Origin: Favolaschia claudopus
Taxonomy: Eukaryota; Basidiomycota; Agaricomycetes; Agaricales; Mycenaceae
Assembly (NCBI GenBank): GCA_037176885.1
Contig: JAWWNJ010000131.1
Location: 248,001 to 312,000, forward strand
Direction of reading: 5' to 3'
DNA: 64,000 bases
Each line of letters opens with the position of its first letter. Position 1 is the first letter of the stretch. A program made the position numbers and the translations under genes. This document shows, one piece after another, positions 55,680-64,000 of the stretch. A model generated the notes under the pieces. That model was not told the DNA's origin. It searched no databases and worked only from the letters and a program-made list of their open reading frames with translations.

Positions 55680-55960
55680 CGGATTCATCGGCAAATTGAC
55701 ACGGATCCGTGAGGCCGCTTTCCGGACTTGATACTACTTGATACAAGCTACGTGGAATTGTCACGGATCTGTGTCGCTTGGCCTCGCTAGTGTCGCTAAG
55801 CTCACTTGTAACAAATTTTGACAAGTTGTCACAATTTTGGAAAGGAGGTTTTTCCTGATGCAACGTCCGCCAGCGTCCGCCAGTGTCCAGCGTTGTCCAA
55901 CGTTGTCCACCAGCGGACTTTCCAGCGGAGGGCATATTACTCCGAAACGAAACGATGGAT
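55680..55960 (-). repeat. Inverted repeat, right arm
   Basis: The plus strand reads GTCACAATTTTGGAAAGGAG then GTTTTTCCTGATG, the reverse complement of the left-arm motif. Next to it is a short imperfect tandem array, GTCCGCCAGCGTCCGCCAGT and GTTGTCCAACGTTGTCCACC (55865-55915). Confidence 0.55.
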
Positions 55961-56092
55961 CCTCCATTTCCCTCCCTTCATTCTGTGGTTACATGACCGA
56001 AAAGGGAGATCATTTACAGAGCTATGCTAATCAAACCAAACCGAATACGGACTTTACGCAACAGAAATTCAACCTCCCAGGCTAGGCTAATT

Positions 56093-57346
56093 TTAAACAC
56101 TGAATCTGGCACAAAATTCGCCCAGAGCTGCCCGTATGATCCTAGGATAACCACTGTCAAAGCCTGCGGCCGACGCCAGATCCCCCGGATGAGACTCAAG
56201 AAGGCCGCCCACAGTCTTGAACCCGTCATCCTTCAGCATCTTGAGAAGGGCAGGATCGAGCTGGAGATCCTCCAGGGGTGTCATTGGTATGTTTCGGAGC
56301 GTTTCCTCGGGGATAGAAGCGTTGAAAGTGGATGATTCATGCAGCGCCTGGTTATGATGGGCTAAAACATGGCAGATGCAATGAGGAACGCAGTTTGTCT
56401 GAATCGATGAGGTGTCCACTCACCAATGAATGTGCGGAAGAGACCCAGGTAAAGGGTTGAGATGAATGGTCCTTGGCCGCCTATCAATGGATAAACTCTG
56501 TTCAAGAGCGGGTGAAACGTCATACCCTCAGACACGATGCCTTCCTGCACCACAGCCATCTTCTCCATTTCTTCCTCTACATTGAAGTCAGAAAGTGTAA
56601 ATAGAGAGAACGAGAATGCGCATGAGAATACCGGGGATTATTTCACGGCGGGCTGGGACTGGCGCCGGGTCACGTCCGCGGTCAGTTTCTGTTCTTTCAA
56701 CGGTATTACCTGTACCGCCAGCTTCGCCTCCGTTACCCCCTGCGTCTCCCTCTGCAGCGGTGCCACCAGTTCCACCGACGCCTGCATTCCCACCTGCACC
56801 TCCGATTCCGCCTGATGAAAGATCGAGGGAATGTTGATCACAGTCACAGCGGGACTCACCGCCAATTCTGCCCCCCACACCCATAAATTGGGCCAAATGG
56901 ATCGTAGGTCCGCGTCCCGTGGCTCCCACACCACCTTGCGTAAGGCCATGGGTGCCATGAGCGCCTCTTCGACCTAGCTCGCATGCCAATAGTAAGACGC
57001 CCTTGGAGTGTGAGTCAGACGTCGAAATCTTACCCGCGAAATTCATTTGCGTCTCTCTCAGAGTCACAACCCTAACCTCCGGATGTTTCTCCCAAAACAT
57101 CCGTCTCAGAGCCCAGCGTATCTCGCCGATGAATGCGATACTGAAGCCCCTCTTCTTCAGGTCTTCTTCGTTCAAGTTGAAAAGAGAGGTGATCTGATCC
57201 AATCCGTTATTCCGCAGACGTTCTTGAATGTCGTTACCGAGTTGGTATTCAGCACAGAAAGCGGCGGTTCCGATGCTACCGATGCGGCGTATCTCGGTTT
57301 CATCAAGCCAGAGGGTTGTCACCGGAGGAGTGTTGACTGCGGACAT
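56093..57346 (-). CDS. SAM-GGX-SAM family member G
   Basis: Start MSAVNTPPVTTLWLDETEIR at 57346, with no leading glycine exon. N-terminal SAM-like domain: FCAEYQLGNDIQERLRNNGL, RGFSIAFIGEIRWALRRMF. Glycine exons: GRRGAHGTHGLTQGGVGATG with RGPTIHLAQFMGVGG, then GGIGGAGGNAGVGGTGGTAA with GGNGGEAGGTGNT. A short exon EEEMEKMAVVQEGIVSE follows. The penultimate exon keeps only GGQGPFISTLYLGLFRTFI, without the glycine repeats. The last exon starts AHHNQALHESSTF instead of a glycine module and goes into IPEETLRNIPMTPLEDLQL, LLKMLKDDGFKTVGGLLESH and GYPRIIRAALGEFCARF. So it is a reduced, but still in-frame, member, 11 kb from member F and in reverse orientation. Confidence 0.78.
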
Positions 57347-58491
57347 GACTGTCAGTTTGCAGAAGAGGGGTATCGGGGAGTAAATCCTAACAGCCTTAAG
57401 TATAGAACCCTTTAGCGCGCGTTCACTCGGGAAGGGATGATTACACACCATTCGCATTTAAAGCGCCTTTGAACGTGCTCTAGTAAGCTAAAAATGAAGG
57501 CGTTTGATAGATGGGAGGTCTGATGATCGATTCGAAGCGCCCGCGAAGAAGATATGTTCCAGTTCATTGGCGGGTGTGGATGATTAGATGATTTCATTGG
57601 ATTCTAGGGGGCGCTCGAGCCTAAATGCCGGCTCACAAGCGCGCATTGTGCTGTGGTAACGTCAATGAAGTGTATTGAACTCGTGCTGGACGGACTGGTC
57701 TTAGGCACCTATGATTAAATTCTTCGGGAGAAAGATCGGTGAGCGACAGGCGGCGCTGTTGGAAGGAAGAAGGCGGAGATTGTCAGAAATAAAAGGGACT
57801 ACAACCGTAGCAGTACTCAGCTTCGAGTGCAGGAAACTCGGAAGGGAGTTGCAGACAGAATCTTGCACCAGCGCCGATAGCCTATAGGAGGAAAGGTTGA
57901 GGCCGCAATTCCCTGCGCCGAAAACCACAAGAATCGACAAAGTCTTTGTAATCTGGGAGTGAATTCAGTGCGGCAATGTCACTGAAGCGGAGTCAAACGT
58001 ATCGAAGAAACCGAGATGGAGGGAAACGAAGAAAACCCAGCGTCACGTGGGTGAAACCAAACATGATGAGTAATTGATAGCCGATCACTTGTTTTCAGGC
58101 TTTCCTTCCAACCACCATCTCAACCTCGAAAGTTGGCTCCATCTAAGCTATATTCGCGCTTCAACGCATTCTCACTGAGGCTTGTATGCTTAGAACTCTT
58201 TGCCCCGAGTACCTATTCTCTAGTCTTCCAGTGGCTGTACGTTTCCCTCAGAAACTGGCACACCCGCAAGATCGGCGGCGTCGACCCTGACTGAAGTTAT
58301 GACATCCCCCGGATGCCTGTCGCCGCACAGGCCCGCCGCTGTTCTAACCTGACCCCTCTCGTGACAGCCTTCTCCAGACCGGTGTGCCACAAATTTCATC
58401 CGACTCTTGCGCGAGGATTACCCGGCGAGCGGTCCGCCTTCACTATAAAATTCGAGCCGGAAAATTGCCAACGAACAGGACGGTTACTGTC
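57347..58491. other. Intergenic, promoter of the mannanase
   Basis: No gene was seen; a 79-codon minus frame at 57701-57940 has no motif. CACTATAAAATTC (58441-58453) is a good TATA box about 45 nt before ATG 58492. Confidence 0.5.
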
Positions 58492-60759
58492 ATGGCATTC
58501 TTGAAGGCATTTGCGCTGGCATCTCTCGCAGGTTTCGCTCTCGCAGCAGTTCCAGAATGGGGGCAGTGTGGAGGAATCGGGTGGGTCGTCATTTATATTT
58601 CGACGTTGTATGCACTTCGCCGACCTTTTTGCTCATTCAGATACACCGGCGATACTGGTAGGCCGCTCAAATTTTGTATCCTTTGGATATTCACCCAACT
58701 ATATATCGCTTGCAGCTTGCGCCTCCGGCCTCGTATGCACCAAACAAAACGACTTTTACTTCCAATGTCTCGCCGGGACTGCTACTACCACCGTATCCAG
58801 TACCACCACTGTCAAAAGCAGCAGTAGCAGCAGCACCGTCAAAAGCACCACCACAACCAGCGGTCCCGCTCCGACAGGCTTCGTCACAACTTCGGGAACA
58901 AAGTTCATGTTGAATGGTGCTAAATATACTGTCGTTGGGTGAGTATAGGATTCTTCCGCCGCCCAGAATACAAATATCTCTGACCCTAAATAACTTACTT
59001 GTACCAGATCGAACGCCTACTGGCCTGCTTTGCTCGGATACAGCGCGTCCGATATCGATAAGGCTTTTGCCGATATTGCAGGGTCCGGCGCAACTACCGT
59101 GAGGTATGCTTGTACTTTTCGTAGTATCATCTTTCACTTATGCAAACGATTGTAGGACCGAGTGAGTGCTCCAAGGCACTTCGAATTTTCCCCTAGAGCC
59201 GTCTAAATGTTACAGAGGATTCAACGAAGTAACAAGCGCCTCCGGAGTCTACTTCCATCTGTGGAATGGGAAGACCGCAACTGTGAACACCGGCTCGAAC
59301 GGTCTTGGAGCTCTCGGTAATATTACACCTTGCTTCTCGTTCGTTTGCCGTTAAATATATTGTTCCTTACAATTCTAGATGTCCTCATCGCCTCCGCAAA
59401 AGCGCATGGCATTCGCGTCATCATCGCTTTGTGAGTACTGTATCTTTCTGTTCATCGGATTATCCACTCATCGCTCAAAACAAATAGAACCAACAACTGG
59501 TATGTTCTTTCTCTTCGCAACATCCATCCGAGTTGATTATTCACCCAACTGCGTTCGTATCCAGGTCGGACTTCGGCGGAATGGACGTCTACACGCAACA
59601 ACTCTTGGGATCCGGTCAGCCGCATGATGCGTTTTACACCAACCCTACTGTTATTGTGCGATCATCCACTCATTATCTTGAAATACCTTCTCACTGCGGG
59701 TTACACTCCACAGGCTGCCTTCAAAACCTACGTACAGGCGGTAGTGTCAAGATATGTTAACGAGCCTACGGTGATGGTACGTGAATCTCCACCTCGTTCG
59801 ACAACTTGATAGTGAAATTGAGCGCTGCAGGCTTGGGAACTGGGTAACTGCTGAAGCCTGCACCCGCTTGTAATATGTTCTTACATTCACTTTATAGCCA
59901 ACGAGCCTCGCTGCGCAGGAAGCAACACGTACGTCTACCATTCCTCTTCTCCGTCTCTCTTCTAATCACTCTCCGCCATTTATTCATATCCAACTTGAAC
60001 TCGCACTGGTACAGCCAAGCCTCATCCACATGCACCCCATCCACCATTTCCACCTGGGCCGCTGACATCTCCTCTTTCATCAAATCAATCGACAAGAACC
60101 ACCTCGTCGCGCTCGGGGACGAGGGTTTCTTCAATCAACCGGGGAGTCCCGATTTCGTGTATCAGTGAGTTTCTTTCTTCCGCGTTTCGCTCGGTGAAGC
60201 CGATCTAAGTATGAAAACGCAACGCAGAGGAACGTTGGGCATCGACTTCACCGCCAACATGAAAATTAGCTCCCTCGATTTCGGAACATTCCACATGTAC
60301 CCCGTACGTCTCTCTCTTTCCTTCGTGCATCAAATATTCATACTGACTTTGCCTCCAACTCATCAGGAAAGCTGGGGTGAAACCGCCAACCCCGACTCTC
60401 AGACGTGGGGCAACAAATGGATCAACGACCACGCCACAGTCATGAAATCCGCCAACAAACCCGTGATCATGGAGGAGTTCGGGCTCACTGCGGCTTCGCG
60501 CAATACGACGTACGCGAGCTGGTATTCGACGGTGGTGAGCAGTGGGTTGACGGGCGATCTGATTTGGTGAGTTTTCGTTGGTTTTTTTATTTCTTTCTTG
60601 GAGACATTTTTTGAGAGATGCTAATATAACGACCTCAGGCAAGCCGGCTCTCAACTGACGAACGGACCGACGCCGAACGATGGATATGCGATTTACCCTA
60701 CGGATCCAGTGTACCAGTTGATGCAGTCGCATGCGGCTGCGTTGAAGGCGAGAGGGTGA
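58492..60759 (+). CDS. CBM1-GH5 endo-beta-1,4-mannanase, secreted
   Basis: Cuts beta-1,4-mannan in plant hemicellulose. Signal peptide MAFLKAFALASLAGFALA, then an N-terminal family 1 cellulose-binding module (PEWGQCGGIG, YTGDT, ACASGLVCTKQNDFYFQCL) with its conserved Cys and aromatic residues. A Ser/Thr linker (TTTVSSTTTVKSSSSSSTVK) follows. The GH5 barrel has FVTTSGTKFMLNGAKYTVVG, SNAYWPALLGYSASDIDKAF, RGFNEVTSASGVYFHLWNG, SDFGGMDVYTQQLL, WELANEPRC with the acid/base Glu (split by an intron), VALGDEGFFNQPG, DFGTFHMYPESWG and VIMEEFGLTAA with the nucleophile Glu. It ends SHAAALKARG. The layout fits the GH5_7 mannanases of wood- and litter-decay fungi. At least 12 exons. Confidence 0.92.
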
Positions 60760-61074
60760 GGAAGTCGAGCGATGTACCAGGATATACTTACGTTTGAGCC
60801 AAGACTTCCCTCGGAGTATGGGTAATGAATGTGTGGGCTTGAGCAAAAATGCGTGAATAAGAATGATACTTGTGGGAAGCTGCGGGCGTACCAAACCAGC
60901 GCAACCGCCTGATCCTCGCCGAGTAAATCAAGATTAAATCCTTGTGAAACTCGAGGTTAGCAATTCACAAAGTACTCGAATTGCCTCAGCTATGTATCAC
61001 CGAAAGCCCGGCCGCATAATTAACCCCCTCCCGGCCCCAGAAAACCAAATATCCAAACACCACACCACAACGAG
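60760..61074. other. Intergenic, convergent 3' ends
   Basis: Spacer between the mannanase and the next, oppositely oriented gene. Nothing else was seen. Confidence 0.5.
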
Positions 61075-62183
61075 TCAATGATCCAACCCCCATAACAAGT
61101 CCAGTCCCCTCCGAAACAATGTATCTTTCGGCGCATCGATATCGTACGCCCATGGCTCCACAACCCCATACCGTCGACGAACGAGAAACTCTCCCTCTTC
61201 GGGCTTAATCAATGTCGACAGCTTTTGCTGGCCTGGCGGAAGATTCGAAGCAACTGGTTGGATGATGCGGAGGATACGGAGCTGGACGACGCGGCGGCCG
61301 GCGTGTCGGGGGTCAGTGGAGGGTTCGAAGCGTGCGGTTGCAGAGCCTATACGAAGAAGAGACAGTTAGATAGAAAAAAAAATGCCTTTGTCGTCCGCAG
61401 GAACTCACCTGTCCAAGGGAAACACGACCCCCCACCCGTAAACGACGTCTGAAACGGGGTAGACGTTCTGATAGTCACAATCTTGTTCTCCCCAACCACA
61501 GCCAAGAAGCAAATCTGGTTCCCGAAATTCACGGGAAACTCTTGCGTGAGGCGGAACAGCGTGAAATACGGATAGATGTGCTTTTTCTCCTTGAATAGAG
61601 CCCGACAGAGGGCGAGTTGATCCTGTGTTACGAGGTTATCCCGCAGAACCTGAGATCGGACGCGGGGGTGCCCGTGGCAGGCGATTTGGGGGAGATTTAG
61701 CTGCCAGGGAACGCCGAGGGGGAGAAGGAGGTCCTGCCCCGTTTCGAAGGAGGCTGGTGAAGAGGAAGATGTGAGGCGGAATCGCACGCTACCTTCCAAG
61801 GGCGCTGCTTTGTCCGGCTTGTGGAAGTACAAAAACCCTGATGTGCGAGCGGGGAAAGGAAGATGCGTGCCGCGGAAATACACCATGGATGTTTCTTCAG
61901 ACATTGGTGATGTCTCTTTTTGTGCGAAGCGGGGGCGAAAAGTAGATTTGTGTGACAGATCGAGATGGTCGGTGGAAACGAGAGCACTGGGACTCAGTGT
62001 CGATAATAATGGCAAAGTGAAGGCCGGCCCACGCTTCCGTTCAAGTGGGACTTTGACTCCACGAGAATCCACCGTGGCGGTGGAGAGCAAACGGAAGGAT
62101 GGAGAACACAAGTTAAGATGGAAGGATTTCGACGATGTCTGTGCCATTGACCGCCTTGAACAGAGCACCAGTGACCATTGCAT
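61075..62183 (-). CDS. Uncharacterised Agaricomycete protein
   Basis: Two exons, 62183-61409 and 61346-61075, joined in phase 1, give 348 residues. The first 90 residues are variable. The conserved-looking part has MVYFRGTHLPFPARTSGFLY, GSVRFRLTSSSSPASFETGQ, DLLLPLGVPWQLNLPQIACH, QLALCRALFKEKKH and FPVNFGNQICFLAVVGENK. Exon 2 has TARFEPSTDPRHAGRRVVQL, LRIIQPVASNLPPGQQKLST and a tail ending RRGLDLLWGLDH. I know this as a widespread mushroom family with no assigned function (from memory). The family match across the splice junction supports the model. The start is not certain; an internal Met at position 13 is an alternative. Confidence 0.75.
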
Positions 62184-62676
62184 TGCAAGTTGATGTCGTG
62201 GCGGGAAGCAAAACCTGAAAAAATGGATCGCCGATCATCAGATGAGTTTGATCGGAGTCGTGACTTGCCGAAGGACTTGCCTGTGACCAACTTGTGACTT
62301 CCTTTCTTCCACACCACCTTTGACCTCGATTCCCGTCGCTTCACACTCAGAATTGGTCTTTGAACGGATTGAAAGATTCAATCGAGACGAAAACATTGCC
62401 CTCTTTTTCTCTATTCCAGATGTCCACCAAGGGGCTTCCATGATAAGAAATTTCCTAATTTGGACGAGGGGGAGGGGGGTCCCCTCGAGCTCGAAAAAAA
62501 AGTTTTATATGAATTTTGGATCTGCTTTTTTACGCTTGTTTCAGCGGTTAGGATGAATCCCCAGTGAATGTGTAACAAATTATAGTGCCCACAAGCGATG
62601 GAATCACTGTAAGGCCGCAATAAGGCCGGCTAACAGCGAGTTATTGATACTTGACTGTATTTACCCTCGGTGATTA
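62184..62676. other. Intergenic with a G-rich motif copy
   Basis: Contains TTTCCTAATTTGGACGAG, a G run GGGGGAGGGGGGTCC and GAAAAAAAAGTT (62449-62505); a related run occurs at 63424-63480. Confidence 0.45.
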
Positions 62677-63058
62677 CAGCTGTTTCCGAAATCCTTGAGA
62701 AACTTCAAAAAATTTCGCGCGACTTCAACTTTTGATGGCAGTGATAAGGACTACTTGTTTTGGAGTTCCACCCGACCGGCGACCGCGGCAACTCGTACAA
62801 AACAAGAGAGAAGAAAAGTAGCACCTGTAACCAGCACCGACTTATCTTATGTCTTGCAGGGGCAATTGTCTTGACCGGGACCATCCATCTGAAGGTAATA
62901 TGCAGTGAGGAACTTTTGTCGGCATGAGCTTCTGCTGGAGTCTGCCTAGGGACGGCATCACGGGGATACTGCCCAAAGCAGTAGTCCTTATCACTGCCAT
63001 CAAAATTTGAAGTCGCGCGAAATTTTTTGAACTTTCTCAAGGATTTCGGAAACAGCTG
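62677..63058. mobile_element. MITE, 382 bp, with about 79-bp TIRs
   Basis: The left end CAGCTGTTTCCGAAATCCTT and the reverse complement of the right end are the same for about 79 bp, up to GATAAGGACTACT, with two mismatches seen. It is flanked by TA on both sides (62675-62676, 63059-63060). TA duplication suggests a Tc1/mariner-type non-autonomous element. No ORF of note. The long, nearly identical arms mean it could fold into one large hairpin. Confidence 0.87.
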
Positions 63059-63771
63059 TAAGGCATACACGGCAATTTTTGCAGCACGGCGGGATGTGAG
63101 ACAGTCTGGGTATGGCTGTCATTCCTTACATGTACAGCGCTCACTTCTTCTCAGTTCCACTCTGAATGTGTCGACGCTGATGGTCGGAAGCCATGGGTGT
63201 GCGAGTCCTGCAGAGGTGCGAAAAAGTGCAGATAAGTCAAGAATAACCAGATTCATTCGAGTAGACACATGTGTATTGCAAAGTTATGGTCTTGCTGATG
63301 TCCGAGAGTCATATACGCGCGGTAGAGAGTGAAGGAGCAAAGCAAGGGCCAAGATACATGCCTCACCGACAGCGTGTGAGTGATTGATCGCGTCCGAGAA
63401 AGGGAATTGATCGCGTCCGAAAAAGGGAATTCCCTAATTGAGAAGGGTGGGGGGTCCGCCATTTCGCTGAGAAAAAAACTTCGACCCTTAGTGTAGATTT
63501 CGCGGATCGGTTCCCCCTTGATGTCCACAGCAAAAAAATTGACACGTAGGTGTTTGTTGGGATTCCAGTAGTAAAATTTTAATCAAGCATCTTTCATGCA
63601 ATGCTAGCGAATATAATGTTGATGTTATGTGTGAAGAATACATCTGGTATCTTGTGAGTTTAGTCAATTACAATTCTCTTAACTCGGGCAGTCGACCTAC
63701 TGGATTTAAATAAATATCATTCCCCTCGACCAACGCGGTACTCTCACCGATAGTAACGACTTGCATCGAGA
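63059..63771. other. Intergenic with short direct repeats
   Basis: GATCGCGTCCGAGAAAGGGA and GATCGCGTCCGAAAAAGGGA lie in tandem at 63388-63427, then the G-rich motif related to 62449-62505. No gene was seen. Confidence 0.5.
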
Positions 63772-64000
63772 TCACCTCACAGGGCGAAACGCATCCTGAA
63801 AAATTCGTATCAAATCCCCAACCTTCTGCCCCTGCCACTCATCGTCTTTCCAATACATCCACACACACACCCTCCTCGCCTCCGTCTCCCCCTCCTCACT
63901 TCTCACCTCAGGCTTCAAAACCTCCACCTCCCCATACACCTCCCCCTTCCTCACCACACCCCGCACGACATCCACCGGCCTCGCAGGCATAATATCCGGA
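63772..64000 (-). CDS. C-terminal end of an unknown gene (runs off the window)
   Basis: An open minus frame enters from the right edge and stops at 63772. It reads DIMPARPVDVVRGVVRKGEV, EVLKPEVRSEEGETEARRVC, VWMYWKDDEWQGQKVGDLIR and IFQDAFRPVR. The MYWKDDEWQGQKVGDLI part looks like the end of a folded domain. I do not recognise the family, and the rest lies outside the window. Confidence 0.5.
   Translation of the reverse strand, partial: PDIMPARPVDVVRGVVRKGEVYGEVEVLKPEVRSEEGETEARRVCVWMYWKDDEWQGQKVGDLIRIFQDAFRPVR

Larger units (their letters stand above)
53232..56092. other. Repeat island, no gene called
   Basis: Low-complexity and repeat-like sequence with scattered short frames (plus 53769-54011, minus 55166-55477) that have no motifs. 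It contains the large inverted repeat listed separately. Confidence 0.4.

Overview
The window is nuclear DNA of a filamentous basidiomycete, almost certainly an Agaricomycete. The evidence is dense short genes cut by many 50-70 nt introns (GT-AG with some GC-AG), mannan-active enzymes with a fungal cellulose-binding module, and several uncharacterised families that I associate with mushroom-forming fungi. No rRNA, tRNA or CRISPR was found. Gene models were read by hand from splice signals and reading frame; splice sites are predictions.

Layout. 0-5.7 kb: a short-chain dehydrogenase (SDR), a small protein with an XPA_C-like domain, a cupin and a metallo-beta-lactamase. 6.76-8.43 kb: a very small LTR element with identical 149-bp LTRs, a 4-bp target duplication, a tRNA-like primer-binding site and one 341-codon ORF of host type in place of gag/pol. 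8.7-20.7 kb: a tiny His-rich protein, a cullin N-terminus with no C-terminal half, two tandem F-box-like paralogues of equal length, a 273-bp MITE, and three uncharacterised genes including a membrane protein.

21-57 kb is dominated by the most interesting content: seven members (called A-G here), on both strands, of a multi-exon gene family. The full members have an N-terminal SAM-like helical domain, several exons of GGX-repeat sequence (pattern GGxGGxGG...GGxGGxGxGP), and a C-terminal SAM-like domain. Most exons start and end in phase 1, so modules can be gained or lost without breaking the frame. Two members (B, C) lack the N-terminal domain, one has lost its last glycine module, and an orphan module lies between two genes. 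Inside this zone are a second SDR (paralogue of the first), a Helitron Rep-helicase gene broken by one in-frame stop, and a 610-bp CACTA-like foldback element.

46-64 kb holds a secreted GH125 exo-alpha-1,6-mannosidase, another SDR, a seven-pass membrane protein, a repeat island (52.3-56 kb) with a 207-bp MITE and a large inverted repeat, family member G, a CBM1-GH5 beta-mannanase, an uncharacterised Agaricomycete protein, a 382-bp MITE and the 3' end of a gene that leaves the window.

The strongest candidates for something undescribed are (1) the SAM / GGX / SAM modular protein family and (2) the miniature LTR element carrying a host-type gene.
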